In this document: positions 37,608 through 51,180 of the stretch, piece by piece
How positions within the stretch are numbered: the first letter of the stretch is position 1
Layout of the letters: the number at the start of each line of letters is the position of its first letter
Source: Cryptomeria japonica
Taxonomy: Eukaryota > Streptophyta > Pinopsida > Cupressales > Cupressaceae
Direction of reading: 5' to 3'
Assembly (NCBI RefSeq): GCF_030272615.1
Contig: NC_081409.1
Span: forward strand, 476,057,573-476,121,572
Length of the DNA stretch: 64,000 nt
The notes under the pieces: generated by a model
What the model was told of the DNA's origin: nothing
The model's input: the letters and a program-made list of their open reading frames with translations, nothing else
Databases searched by the model: none
Position numbers and translations under genes: made by a program

Positions 37608-38877
37608 TGTTGGTGTAAGACAATGGATATTTAAACACATCATAATACTTATCTTAGAGACACAAGTTTCTAATTGAGTAGCTATCCAAAACCCCACTAT
37701 CCTAGCTCATTTATCTTATCAATCCAATGACGTATAACTTGAAATGGGACAACAAAATATATGCACCAAGAGTGTCAAGGAACAAATCTATCCTATTCTG
37801 AGAAGGTAGAAATACTGAATAAATATTCATAAGAAAGGAACTTTTCTTCAGAGTTATCACTTAGAGAAAATATTCTAACTTCTACCAATAAAATGTAAGT
37901 TCTTCTAACTTTTGCAGAAATGACTGGTATGTTCTGTTGTGGTTGCAGGAACAGACACAGAGTTACAATCCAGTGGTTGTAGGAATGGATAGTGAGAAAT
38001 CCAATAGAACAAAATTAAACAACTTTGAAAGATAAAGTGCATAAAAATAACCAGACATAATCCTCACCAAGTGGGCTCCCTTGAGTGAGTCTCCTGGAAT
38101 ATGAGCTACAATAGCAGTTAACTATAAGGCTCGCATAATCATATCATAACACCATGAAATTATTCAAGAAAGTAGATATGCTTCTTTATTCAAAATCAAT
38201 TCAACAACATAACATGGTCTGATATAAAAAACAACAACTAGCTAACTAGGAAACGCGATAAGGATTTATAACATTCATCCTTACAATAGTTTTCCACAGA
38301 ATCCACCCACTTCCTAATATCTAGGTGGAGGCTTTTATTTAGAATATGAAATCTAAGAGAACTAAGAAAATATGACTCTACTCCATCTTTGAACATTTGT
38401 AAATCTTTCCTAGATCTATTCCAACATCCAACATGGTTATTAACAAAATTATTAATAGGTCATGGCTTCTTTTGAAGATTCTTTAAAGAGCTCAAACAGC
38501 TAGTGTCTGAGTTGTAACAACCCTTGACCTTTTCACACCTTGCTATCCAGTCATGTCCATGTTGCCATGCTGCTATCAATAAAGCCTTGTTTAATCACAA
38601 AAAGTCTTCCACACAACTGCAACATCAAGGTTAGAACAAGCACTCCCATCCATATTTCATGATCATTTATTGCAACACATTGATCAACATACAAAGACAA
38701 TAAATGTTTATATTTGTATTCATAAGGTTCACTATTTTGCCATAATAAAGGTTTAAAACTATATACAACATGATAATCAAATAGGTTCAAAAAGTCAGTC
38801 AACACATAATATAAAGTATAAGAATCCTAAGCATGGTAAAATGCCTGCAAATAAATCGATAAAACTAAGAGTCATCA
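37608..38877 (-). repeat. 5' LTR of the Ty3 element (right)
   Basis: Matches 16710-17902 over its length. The inner end TGTTGGTGTAAGACAATGG abuts the PBS and the outer end is GAGTCATCA. It is followed by TATAT, similar to TATAG before the left LTR. Confidence 0.88.
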
Positions 38878-39441
38878 TATATCATGGCACTCTTTTGACT
38901 ATGACCTTGGTAATAATGTACTCTTTTCCTTGCAACTATAGTAGTCCTTGGGGTTTTAAGTGACTGTCCTAAACATAATATGTAGCTTGCATGTGTCATA
39001 TCATTATCATTGTGAGATTCTTCTATGAAGTTCTACACCTTTTCTTGTTGGATAGAGGTTGCCTTTGTCTTTGACTACTATGCATGGTGACTGATATTTC
39101 TATCTATGAGCCATGGACTACACCTTGACTGTGTTAGTTGTGGTGTTGTCTTATATTTCCTTTGCAACCCTTATAGGTCTGAAAACTATTATGTAGACTA
39201 CCAATTTTGTAGCTTCTTTATAGTCATTCTCACTATCTCGTTGATGTTAATAATGGCTATTGTGTGGGCTATTATATGAATTGATTTTGACTGTCATAAT
39301 TAATTATTTATGTGATTTACCACCAAATGATTTTCATGCACTCAACTTATTTATATTGTTATTATTGATGATTACTAAGGAAAGGCTTCTTAGGTATTGT
39401 CAAGTCTTTGTCATTTGAATGTGAGCTTTGGTTGTCTTTTT
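38878..39441. other. Unassigned DNA resuming after the Ty3 element
   Basis: T-rich texture like 12881-16709. No ORF or repeat recognised. It continues at 41603 after the solo LTR. Confidence 0.4.
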
Positions 39442-41602
39442 TGTTGGCATTGTGTTGTCATTGATGTCAACCGGTATGAGATGATCACTGATAGATGAGA
39501 TGTATGTGGAACACTGATATGAAGGAGTACAGTATGTGATAGCTTGGATATCACCTTGTGTTGCTGAACACTAGTAAAGGTAAAGAAGATGATCATAGAG
39601 GTCATCAGTACACAAGTTAGCACTTGACTTGTGTGATGAGATAGAAAAGTGTTTGAGTAGTTGTTTGTGATGAAGAAGTAGAGTGTTATCCAAATCACAT
39701 CAACACTGGAAGAGATGAATGAACTGGTATGCTAAGAGGTTGTAGAACATTAGGACTCCCACTGGATGAAGAAGCAGTCATGCGAAGCATTGATTGATAG
39801 TAAATGTGCTCACATCAGATCACATGAAGAATATTGCAGGATGCAGAAGACAAAGTGTTATCTCATCTAGCAAGCGGAGCTTATCTCCTATTATGCATTG
39901 AGTGCACCATAGTTTGGAAAGATAAGTATAGAGGAAGTGTGAAGTGTTTCTCATCTTGACAAACTAGTTGCGATATGGTCAAAGCTAATCAGAGAAAAGG
40001 CAAGGCTGAGTAGATGCAAACAGAGGAACCTGACCTAGCTGAAAGAAGATGGAGCCTTGAGAAAGAATGATGACATGGTGTCATCAAAAGTGGTAATCGG
40101 TATGTAAGTCTACTGGTTATATAAAGCAAGGTGCATATGTAGAAGACCTCCCCATTATGGGAATGAGCATACTTAGGACTTATTAGTTTGGAGACTGATT
40201 TGAGTGTGTCCATCAACTATTCAAGTCAAGAGCAGATATGACAAGGTAACTGGTAGAATGGTTGAGATCGAAAGGGTTAGCAAACTGATCAGAGTAAGGA
40301 ACTAGTAGGGTGGTTGGTCGATAATCCTACTTGGACCGAATTGAAGTGCCAAGCTAGTAGATAGTTGACATGGAGTCAACATGGCAAACCCGTGGCTGGA
40401 TAAAGATACAATGTACAACGATAGGGTTGTTGCAGGGTTGGTCAGCTTTAATGAAAGACCCCACAAATCACGGACTTGTTGCAGAGCGATTGCAGGGGTT
40501 TGAGGCTTGAGGTCTGGAAGACAACTATGAGAAAGCTAAGAGATATTGAGAAGATTGAGGCAATGAAGGAAACAACCTGACAGATCTTTCATGACTAACC
40601 AAAGGATTTGCTATGAAGGTAAAAAGTAAATCATCGGGAATGAAAGGTGTGATCAAGGAGATGCGACTATGGCAGAGATGTGCATTCAGATGTCAGAAAG
40701 ATCAGATCATGCAAGATCTAATTGGATTTGGTTTGCCTCAAGGATGGTGAGGAAACCCTAACCGCCTTAACTTTGAATTAGCTTTTGGCGAGAAATCTGG
40801 GCTATAAGTAAAGAGGCCTAAGAGATGGTTTGTGCTATTGAAGAAGTGAATATTGTGTTGTTGTGAAGTAGAATACTTCTGCAAGTAAGAACAAGATCAA
40901 CCGAGTGTTTAATGAGCATCTAAGAAGAGAGTGAGAGAAAACTTGGTTGAAGCCTTCAACCGGTTGGAGAGAAGAACCGGTAGTTCTTACACAGATAGAC
41001 TGTGATACTGGTGATATGCAGAGAGTAAGCTGTAGATCTAGCAGAGAAGCAGCATGTGTAGAGTAGGAAGAAGAGTGAGTCTGTAAAGGAAAGGGTACTT
41101 TGCTGATAGAGTAAGGAATTTGATAAGGTTGCAAGATTCACTTGTAACATGATAACAACTTATGTATTTGAAGTTTGCATTGTGAACATTGAGTTGTAGC
41201 TCGGTGCAGGGGTTGAAGCTCCTGTGGGTTGTAGCCCATTAAACTGATAGGGGTTGTAGCTCCTTAGGTTGGTGCCCTAAAGTTAGGGGGTGGTTCTCCT
41301 TGGGTTGGTGCCCTAAACTTTGTAACTGTGTTTTACTATGAGGTTGGATTGGAATAGTAGTCTTCAGCAACATTGCTCACCGAGGTTTTTCCCATCTTGG
41401 GTTTTCCTCGTATATACTGGTGTTATGTGATGTCTCCTTGTGTGTGTGTGTATGTATTTGAGTTAGTCTCTTTACTAACCAGTAAGCCTGCACTATTCTT
41501 GATTCACAAACTAGTGTTGCTCACAAAGGATAGCTAAAAGGAAAAGTTTCAAGAACAACTGATTCACCCCCTCCCCCTCTCAGTGGTGCATTGTGTCTAA
41601 CA
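39442..41602 (+). mobile_element. Solo copia-type LTR (2161 bp), TSD TTTTT
   Basis: It begins TGTTGGCATTGTGTTGTC and ends GGTGCATTGTGTCTAACA. The flanks are TTTTT on both sides (39437-39441 and 41603-41607). They are identical but low-complexity, so weaker evidence than the other TSDs. Internal marks are the CACCGAGGTTTTTCCC signature (about 41379) and the terminal CCCCCTCCCCCTCTCAGTG tract. It is about twice the length of its relatives; the extra length is in the 5' part. No coding sequence. Confidence 0.88.
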
Positions 41603-42744
41603 TTTTTTTACTCCAAAACACTTTAAAAATATCATGTGTTCTAAGGTTCCTATTCACTAATACTTGGTTCAAATAATAGGCTAATATTGGTGTCTTATTC
41701 TGTGAATGCCTTCTCAAGATAGGGTTGTTCATTGATGTTCCTTATTAATAGTCATAGCTTGATCAGTACATTTTCTTCTTGTCACACCTTCAAGACTTGA
41801 CTATATTTTCTTAATGGATATTGAGGTGCTACTACTTCATTCTAGACCCTTGTCATCATTGCTAATGATTGTCTATTCCATGCTAAAATGCTACTTTGAT
41901 TGCATTCAACTTCACTCTGACCCTATGATGGTATCTCTTGACTTCTTTGTGCCTAGTGTTTCTCTATTTTTTCATTATGTATCCAATCACTAGATAGTTG
42001 CCCCATGTTTTTTCCCTTTGTAGCGTCCATTACCACTTTGTTTTTTGCTCACGATTATAACTTTTATTCATCAATAAGAATTTTATTCATGTTTTCTCTG
42101 GTGTATAAAACATGTTACTTAAAACATTTTTTATTGATGTTTTGTTTGGTGTATACTTCTACTAGAAGCGTAGAGGGATTTAGTAGAAAAATAGAACTTC
42201 TTTCATCAGTGTTTGGAAAGAGATGCCCATAAAGGTCTTTAGTCCTTATCCTTATGATTGAAACAAACCTTTCATAAGTCTATCCTTGAGGGTTTCAAAT
42301 AGTATGGAGGAGTTTGGGCCAATTTAAGTACTTAACTATGAGACCATAGTGTTTAGAAAATTAGTGTCAATATTCAATAAGAGCTATGTTGTAACCATGG
42401 TATGGTTTTTTGTGGAGGAACTCCCACATTATTTTGTAAGATACAAAACATTAAAAATAATTACAATTAATATGGTATTTCTGGTCAAGTTTGTTTATTA
42501 TGCTTCCAAGTTTAATAATATATAACTTCATTAAAAATTTGAAAGTATTTTTTTATGATGACATGATGTAGTGGAACCTTATCACTATCAAGTCTTAGCT
42601 TTCCATTTCACTATCCATTATGTTAGGCATAATCTTTCCATTCACTATTGATAATGTAATATTGCATGAAGTTTTTGCAACATTTCTTGATAGTTTTCAT
42701 GTAAATGCTTCAACATATTTCTATAGCACTCATGGAGTTGTTGC
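41603..42744. other. Unassigned T-rich DNA
   Basis: Continuation of the 38878-39441 sequence. No recognised coding or repeat content; the ORF at 42005-42232 has no domain. The border with the CACTA 2 intron is near 42745, where similarity to 33745 onwards starts. Confidence 0.35.
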
Positions 42745-43550
42745 AATGTCTTTTGTTTGAGCTATAGAATCATTGCAATTATTTTTAAAATTTTCCTTTT
42801 TGCAATTATTTTAACACACTCATGCAAGTACTATTTAAGTAATGGTTTTTTTATTCACAAGGGTAATCATTACCTATGTAATATGTGAGGCCCTACCCCA
42901 AGCCTGTCATATCACTTCTTTATTTTTCATATGGACTTATCGTTTGATACATTACTTTGATGCATTATGGATTTAGAGGCTATTTGATAGATGATTTGAT
43001 ACCATTGGATATGATATATCCCATATTATGTTTGATTTAAGTACTAATGTTGATGATGTTATGATTCATGTATGCATGCTTAATTGATGTTTTCTTTATA
43101 GGATTTCAATGATGTTGCAATTTAGTAAATGGTAACATATGAATTGTTAGGAAAAGTAATTGGATTATATCTTTATTGTTCTTTGATTAGGAGATTAAAC
43201 CATAATATGATGTGAAATTGGATGCTATGTGTTTTAAAGTGTATTCCTTTATACATGTATGCATATTGTTTTGGACCTACTAATGTGTGGATTGAGATGT
43301 GCAGGATATTAATCCATATGACCATGGAAATATATGGGAGAACTAGACCCAAACCTATGTGAGATTGTGAAGCCAAGGTTTGTCTATTTGGAGAGACAAT
43401 GCGTCATTTGTAATGTGTTTATTTTTGTATAAGTGAATGCATGTGTGTGTGTTAAATTTGTTTAATTTTAATTTATTTTCACCTTGAAAAGACATGTCCA
43501 AGTGTATGTTGATGTGTTGTATTTTATGGTGTCACTTGATACTTGTGATG

Positions 43551-46500
43551 TGTGAGGCCTCACCTCGACTCAGTCTGACATTTCAGTGGTTTTTATATTT
43601 GAAACTATTATGGATACTTTATTTTGATGCATTTTGGAATTTAGAACTTATATGATTTCAGGATTTGCATAACATTGCTATATATTGATGATTTATTTAT
43701 ATGCTTTATGAGATAGAACACTACATGATTGTTAGATAAGATGAAATTGCGGTGATAAAGGTCGTTATTGAATTTACAGGACTTTACTATGATAATAGAA
43801 TTATGATGTATGCTTAAGTTTATGAGAATTGGGATGAATTGCTTATGTGAAATTGCTTGGATAAAAGATGTATTTATTTTGTTCAGATGTAAATTGTATG
43901 CAAGTGATGATGTGTATTATTATTCCTTTGAATTATATTATATGTGGATATTTGAAAGTACTAATGTGTAAATTGAGATGCCCAAGAAGTTATCCATGTG
44001 ACCATGGAAATATTACAGAGAACCAAACCTAGACCTATGTATGTTCATAAGCTAGGGGTTGTCTATTTGGAGAGACAACACCCCGTTTGTGTTGTATTTA
44101 ATTCGTAACAGTATATGCTGCATGTGTGTTAAGTGTTATTTAATTGATTTGTGTAAAATCCATAGGAGACGATTTCATGTATTAAATTGTAAAAGTGTTT
44201 TCTTTTTGTCACTTGACACATGTGTGGATTTAAGTTTAAATTTTTATTTTTGTCTCTTGGTGGGAAAGTGTTCAACTATAGCTTTTTCAATTATTGTAAT
44301 GTGATGTCATAAATACCTTGGGTAAAGAATCTTTGGGGTGGTCAACATAGGTTTGACCCGAAAATAAACTTCAGTGAGGTTTAAAATGGGTTAAATGAAC
44401 ACCTAGGGGTAGTTTAATAAGGTTTCCTAAAGCCCATAAGGTATACCTAAGGGTTAGGGGTAATTTTAGGCAAGTTTCTGCTCCTAAGTGACCTTTTAGA
44501 CACCCTAAATTTTGACTTTTCTGAGTTGTACGAAAATTGAAATTAGAAGATTGAACTTAGTTGTAAACTTTCCTTTTGGAATGAGAGTTCCCTTTCCCAT
44601 TCTGTCTTACCTTCCTCTTTAGTTTTTAGAAACTTGTGAGAACTCTCACAATGGGCTTCTTAAGCAAGAATTTGAAAATTTGAGGGTAATCACCCTCTCT
44701 CCATTTTTGGAGACAAGAGAAATTTTGAAAAGAATAGAATAGATTTGGAATAGTAAAATTTGGCTAAGGGTAGAAGGAGAAGATCCGTGGAATTGGGTAG
44801 CTCTTCCTCAAACAATACTATCCTACCTTTGGGCGGATTAAGGTTGGTTACATTCTTCTTAAAATGACTTCTTTTTGCATGTGTTTGAAAGTATGTTGGT
44901 GTAAGAAATTTGTTTCCTTGTATGTTGTTTTTGGGGATTTCATTTGGTATTTGTATTATGTTTTGTATGTGTTTTTGGGAGTCTTCAAGACCTCTTCTTC
45001 TTGGGAGAGAGGAGGATCTTGTGGGTGGTAGCAGTGATAACCCTCGAGTGAGAGACTCTCATTATGAGAGCGATCACAAGGGATTTTTGTGTGACCCTTG
45101 TTGCATGGCCTGTTTGATGTACTTGTTGTGCCATGAGGTGGCTACATGTTTTCCATACTTGCAATTCTCCTCAGGGTATTGGTCCACTACCACCCTTAAA
45201 AAGGTCATCACCAAAGTGTGGTGTAGTGTAGCTGGGATGGGAGTGTGTTTGAAATCTGTGTGTATTCTATCTTCTATGTGTTTGCATGTTTGTTTCTCAT
45301 CTAGGGCTTGGTTCTCTGAGCTCAGGGGTGGCTACCAGTTAGCTTAGGCTGGGAGGTGAGCACTCCATGGTCATAGTTGTGATTTTATATGCAGAATTGT
45401 CAGGAGAAAAGAATAGGTCAAGTGGAAAGTTGCAGGAGTTATTGTTGCAGAAATTTATTTGCAGTTGTAATTATTAGTTTTTTTTTAAGGAGAAATATAC
45501 CCTCATTCATTGAAATGAGAGGCTAATTGTAAATTAGAAATAAAGACATGAGATTTAGTTATTTGTTATTTAGATAAAGAAACACCTTGTAAATTTTGCA
45601 GAATACCTTTTGGATTGTAAAAAGCTAGATATATTCATCTTTTTATTTGAAAAGAAATACTTTTGAATTGCATGCAATAGTCACTGAAATATAAAAATCA
45701 TTTTTATTTAATTCTGTGTTTTCCTTTTTATTTGCGGTTTTGTCTTCATTTTAATTGCAGAAAATATGAGTTGTAGTTGTTGATAGATTTTAAATTAAAA
45801 AAAAGAAAATATAATATCTAATTAGTTGTTGTAATAATTACAGAATTCAGTAATTCATTTATTGTAGAAAGTAATGAGTATTCCTAAATTAGTATTTTCC
45901 AAAGTCAAAAAAACAAAACAAAAAAAAAAACAAAAATGAATATGTGATGTTTTTATGATAAATTGATTTGTAGGAAATTTATTCCATTCTTAAGCATTTA
46001 AAATAAAATAAAACAGGAAAGGCATAAATTTGATTTGCATGCATATTGTAGATTGAAAATAAATTATATGTTTTTGTTTTCTATAAAAGCAATATAGTAC
46101 AATAAAGTTTTTGGAAATTATTCTTTTATCTGTTTCAGAAGGTTAGTATCTAAATAGAAATTTCATCTAGTAAATGTAAAATTTTAACTTGTTAAATTTG
46201 CTGTATAAAATTAATTTAATTCAGTCAGTTACTATATGTAGAAGATAAATTTAAGGTTAATATAGTTCATCTAGGTTTTAGCAATAAAGTATTTTGTTTT
46301 AAAAGCAAAGAAAAAAAAAATATACCCTTGCTGTGAAAGATCTAGGAAAGTATTAAACCAATTATATCTCTCTACCTAAAATCAGAATAATGGTCACCAG
46401 AATGCAAATAAGGTATTTATGTTTGCATGTATATAAAAATTCTATATACATAACCAGTGACCGCAACCACTGTGCAGGCCGCGACACACACAATGGCCAA

Positions 46501-47365
46501 GGCCACTGTGTGGGCCGCGATCCCCACAGTGGGTCGTCCCACTGGCGGTGCTGCCCTCCTCCGTCTCTCCCCTTTTTGGTCGCCTTTACCTCTTCGGCCG
46601 CCACTATTAAAATTGTCGACCCTGCACAAAAACCCCAGCAACACAAAAAAAAATAGTAAGATGAAACCCTAGCCCGGTTAGGGCTAGGGTAAATAAGAAT
46701 AGAGTGAATAATAAAATAAAATAAGGGGCTATTTTATAGATTAAAATAAGGGTTAGGGTTTACATGGGTAAACCCATTTAGGTTTCAAAATATATTAATA
46801 TTATATTTATATAATATTATTTATATTTATATATAGGTATGGTGGAATTATTTAATTTTAATTTTCAAAGAGAATTGAAAAGCTATGAATCCAATTATAA
46901 TGAATTAATATTAGACTTTAAATTTAAATAAGTTGACTTGTTTAAATATTAGAGAAGTAAATATTTATTTTAAATTTAAATTTATTGAGAAGTCCATGAA
47001 CTGATTATTAATGAAATTAATATTTATTTTTAACTTAAATAGGGTTAGGCATTTGTGAAATGAATATTAATAAAGTTAAGATTGATTTTAAATTTGAAGA
47101 GCTTGAATGGTTATGAACTAAATATTATGAAGTTGATATTTAATTTTAAATTAAATAGACTGAGCAACAATAAGCTAGTCCCTTTTTAATCCGTAGTTAA
47201 TCTTAAATTGTTTTTCTGTTATTTAAGTAGTAGATAAAGGTTCATTTTAATATAGTTAAAACTAAAACTACTTAGTGTGTTTCGTGTTAGCGAACTTAAT
47301 GTTATATAGTTGTTATTTTAAAAAAAAAAATTATTCCGTTCTTGCCCTAAATTTTGGGCATGACA
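43551..47365 (+). mobile_element. Family A solo LTR, copy 2 (3815 bp), TSD TGATG
   Basis: Begins TGTGAGGCCTCACCTCGAC and ends TTTTGGGCATGACA. Flanked by perfect TGATG (43546-43550 and 47366-47370) and inserted into family A copy 3. This makes the 5' part of the family appear twice in a row (42884 and 43551). The ORF at 44910-45347 (145 codons, Cys-rich) is not open in copy 1 and is not supported as a gene. Confidence 0.93.
46460..46660. other. GC-rich island inside family A copy 2
   Basis: In otherwise AT-rich DNA, GTGGGCCGCGA/GGCCGCGACA-type phrases are repeated around words like CACTGTG. Family A copy 3 has a matching island at 50995-51180 (GGGCCGTGTCCCACGCAG). Copy 1 has none. Confidence 0.6.
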
Positions 47366-48334
47366 TGATGTGTTGTGAGTTGGCATGTGACATGTCTTTG
47401 AGAGGGAAATGTGAAAGCCTATGCATTTTTCAAACCTCATTTAGTTTTCCCAGAAGACAACTTGGTTAGGGAGCCCTTGGAATGGTCAAATCAAGTTTGA
47501 CCTGTAGGTAAACGTTAGGTGGGTTTTTGGGGGGTCAAACCAACCTATGAGCTCTTATCTTTCTATAGTTGAGGTTAAGTCATTTTTGAAGGCTCACTTG
47601 ATATACCTATGGGTAAGGGACCTTTATGGGCATAGAACCACTCACATGTGATTGCCAAGTCACTTAAAAAATGACCTTTTCTTGATGGAGAAAAAATAGC
47701 TTTTAGAAGATTGAGTCTTGGTAAGACAACCTTCCATTCTTGTGTTGGATGCACTTCCCCACCTTACACTTACTTTTTTAGTTTCCTCTTTTAGAAACCT
47801 TGTAAGAGGGTTGGGAAGACCAACCTATGAGCTCTCATCATCCTTTTCCAAGGAAGTTGGAAAGTGTGAGATTAGTCTACTTAGAGGAAAAATTCAAACT
47901 TATAATTTTCATCACCCACTCTCCAATCTTGGAGATCAAGAGTTGTTGAATGAATTGAATTTCGAAGAAGAAATTTTAGCTAAGGTAGAAAGCTTGTAGT
48001 TGGTGGAAATATTATTGGCTTGGGTTGGAGGCTCTTCATCAAATCTTCTCATCACATTTCATTGCAGGAGTTGAGGTTGGTGCATTGTCACCCTTAGGAT
48101 TTAAATGCATTTTTTTGGTTGTTCTATGAAAAATCTGCATGTTGTAAAAATCATTTGTTTGTGACTTGAGTTTTGTGTTATTTTGATTTTTGGTTGAGTT
48201 TTGCATTTTGTAGAATGCTTACATATCTATGTTGTTTATGGGAGTTGAGAACAAACTTGGGAGGGTAGAGTAGTCTTGGGGTGAAGGGAGTTTGACATTC
48301 ATAGGGTGTATAGTCTCTCTTTCGGGAAGAGAGG

Positions 48335-49401
48335 TGTTAGGTCCCAGAGGCAACTGAGAGGGGGGGGGGGGGGTGAATCCGTTGTTTGTAGATTTAAAAC
48401 CAAAACTAACTTAACCAAACTTAGTGCATAATACCAGTAAACCAAAATTTAATGCTGGTAGACAGTTTAGCAGTTAATAATAGTACCGGTGAAGTTTAAT
48501 GCATGAAATAGAAAGACAAATAACATACACAAAACATAACATAGTTATTTGTACGTGGAAACCCTGTAAGGGGAAAAACCATGGTGGGAAACCTTACCCA
48601 CAATCAGATGATACTACTGCAGATAGTATGTGTGTACAAATGGGGTCTGCACATGCAGAAAAGCCAATTGCCTAGAGCTCACTACTCAATCACAAAATGG
48701 GAGTCACACTAACTACAATTGGATGGTTAAATCCAATGATAATGTACTGCTCAAAATAACATCTTCATATGTTGGATACAGTACCAGTTAAGCTCAGATT
48801 GTCTTCCTCATACCTTCTTGAATATTCAAATAATGTCTATGTGTATAGCTCTACTTATATTTGCATATACCTTATTACAATCCTTTTTCCACACTCACAT
48901 TAATCTCTCAAATGAGATCTTACATATATACCAAAACCTAAGACCAATTGTGTAGGTCAGCTCACTAAGATATTACAATTAAATCAATTAAAAATGAATC
49001 AATATGTGATGCATGATGTCAGCTCAATGCATTTATAACAATAACAAATCATCTCCATAACGTGTCATGCTGATCTGGAATAGATAATGCTTATCAGTCC
49101 ATAACCTAGACCTATTTGTTGGTAACAACAAATATGCAAACTTGATTGTACCAATAATCAAATCACAAAAAACCAAGTGTCCAAACAATGTCTTCAACAT
49201 AACCAAGTAATCTCTAGATGATAACAGATCATCCTCAGTGCCAGTGAACAATATAACCTGCCAGTGAACCAGATACCGGTTACTGTGCATAAGTCACTGA
49301 ACATGTCGGTGAACATAACCAAACATCTCCAAGTGTTCTCAAGTTTTGACAAGTGTTGACATCAATGACAAAACCAATACAACACATCCATAATACCAAA
49401 A
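48335..49401 (-). mobile_element. Solo copia-type LTR (1067 bp), TSD AGAGG
   Basis: On the plus strand it begins TGTTAGGTCCCAGAGG and ends ATAATACCAAAA. Perfect AGAGG flanks it (48330-48334 and 49402-49406). The end should be CCAACA, so one C-to-A change is inferred. It carries the reverse complement of the family signature at about 48570 (GGGGAAAAACCATGGTGG) and a G-run at 48361-48373. Inserted in family A copy 3. Confidence 0.92.
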
Positions 49402-50584
49402 AGAGGGAAACAAGAATCTGGGATCCTTGCTACATTTTATTTGTTTAAATTGGGGGTCATAAGGGAGGATTTGGATTGAAAGCTTTAGGGGGTCATAAGG
49501 GATTTATTTTTATGGTCATGAGAGACCAAGTTTGAAAGGATATTTTTGGCCTTGTGATGGCCTTGGGTTATTTGTATTATACTTGTAGATCTCCCCATGT
49601 CTAGTCCACCTTCACCACACTTTACAAATGTCATTTTTATGGCTATGTGTTAAGCTTGGGTTGGGATTTTTATGTTGAATGTTCCCTCCTTGTAATCTGA
49701 AAAATATATGTGTGTGTTGCTTGTTTGTAACATGTTTGGCACGTAGTTCTCCCAAGCTTAGGGGTGGCCTCTTGTAGGCCTAGGTTGGGAGGTGAGCCTC
49801 CATGGTCACAACCAAAGGAGTTATTTTATTTACAGGTTGCATTTTGGGTGTAGAAGATGGAAGAAAGAAAGCTATCTATGTAGTTGTTTGAGGAATGTTT
49901 CAAGTTGAAACTTCTTGACTATTTTAGTTTATGCTTATTAGTGAAAAAGAATGTAAAAAGGAAAGATACCTATGTATTTCTCTTACCTACTATTGAGTTC
50001 AAAAGAAAATGTATGAGAAAGAATTGTATTTATTTCATTAAGTTTATGTATTTAGTAGCAAAAAGGAAATATACAAGAATGTATAGTATTTCTATTGTAA
50101 ATTTTATTTGAATAAATACTAAGTTAGAAAATATTAACTTTCTTTTAAATGGCAATGAGTTGTTGTTTTCAGATTTAAGTTAATAAAACCTTATCATCTC
50201 TAAACTTGTATTACATTTAGTTACATTTTGTTTACACTCATAGATAGTTCCATTTTTTAGAAAGTGCATTCTTACAAGAAAATAAAGGAAGAGATAGAAT
50301 CTATTTACAACATTTATATTTGTATCAATATAGGAAAATAAATTACTTGGGAAAAAGAATGGATTTAGATCTATTTATACTTCTGTTAATGTTTTAAATC
50401 TTTTATTAGGTATTCTAAAAAGTTCAGATTTAAACACCATATTAGCATTTCATATACTCATATAAAAATAATAGCATTTAAACATGTAAATATACATGCA
50501 CTTGATACATTCTACATTTAAAACCAACAAATAGTAAATCTGGAAATAAAACTAGATTGGAGCATATTTCTAATAAGGTATATA

Positions 50585-50585
<1 letters not shown>

Positions 50586-50665
<80 letters not shown>
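50586..50665. repeat. Microsatellite (CA)n
   Basis: About 40 uninterrupted CA units inside family A copy 3. It creates a false (CV)n ORF on the minus strand. Confidence 0.98.
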
Positions 50666-50667
<2 letters not shown>

Positions 50668-50854
50668 TAAATTTATACAAAACCCTTCACATTAGCAAAC
50701 TGGAAAATTGATAAAAAATAAATAGAACCTATGTATATATATTAGCATATATATACTTATATTTGAGTATATATATATATATATGTGCATATATATATAT
50801 AGATAAATACATATATATATAAATACATACATATATATAGATAAATACATGCGC

Positions 50855-50868
<14 letters not shown>

Positions 50869-50892
<24 letters not shown>

Positions 50893-50893
50893 A

Positions 50894-50943
<50 letters not shown>

Positions 50944-50944
50944 C
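50869..50944. repeat. Compound microsatellite (GT)n(CT)n(AT)n
   Basis: Consecutive pure GT, CT and AT tracts inside family A copy 3, next to further TATA runs at 50740-50860. Confidence 0.97.
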
Positions 50945-50994
50945 CGGAACTTTTTTTTTTTTAAATATATTAAATAAAAAAAAAGTATCATTGA

Positions 50995-51180
50995 GAGGGG
51001 CGACGTGTTGGCCGCAACCCACCTGCATGGGTCGTGACCCACACAAGTGGGCCGTGTCCCACGCAGTGGTGCCCCAACCCCCCTTTATGCCCTACTTCAT
51101 CTCATACGCCCTACGTGAATCGTAAATCCATGTCGTTGTAGACCTGTACGGCCCTGCCAAGAATGGCGGTCAGAGAAGGT
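50995..51180. other. GC-rich island inside family A copy 3
   Basis: Repeated GTGGGCCGTG/CATGGGTCGTGACCC phrases. It is the counterpart of 46460-46660. Its conservation in two LTR copies suggests a functional LTR part, possibly promoter or 5' leader. Confidence 0.55.

Larger units (their letters stand above)
16710..38877 (-). mobile_element. Nearly complete Ty3 LTR retrotransposon, with nested insertions
   Basis: The LTRs at 16710-17902 and 37608-38877 share long stretches (for example around CTATCCAAAACCCCACTATC). A PBS lies inside the right LTR and a PPT inside the left LTR, which sets minus orientation. In that orientation the order is LTR, PBS, gag, protease, RT, RNase H, integrase, extra ORF, PPT, LTR; integrase after RT marks a Ty3 element. 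The tRNA-Asp-type PBS and the extra 3' ORF fit the Tat/Athila side of the family. TSD candidates are TATAG (16705-16709) and TATAT (38878-38882), one mismatch. Inserts are a copia-type LTR (23517-24670), an LTR fragment (about 25630-26224) and a CACTA element (to 35184). Confidence 0.88.

Noticed and set aside
44910-45347. 145-codon Cys-rich plus-strand ORF
   Set aside because: Lies inside family A LTR copy 2; the matching region of copy 1 (inverted, about 3100-3600) is not kept open, and no domain is visible.
50478-51046. ORFs made of CV, YI or SL repeats
   Set aside because: Products of CA, GT, CT and AT microsatellites.
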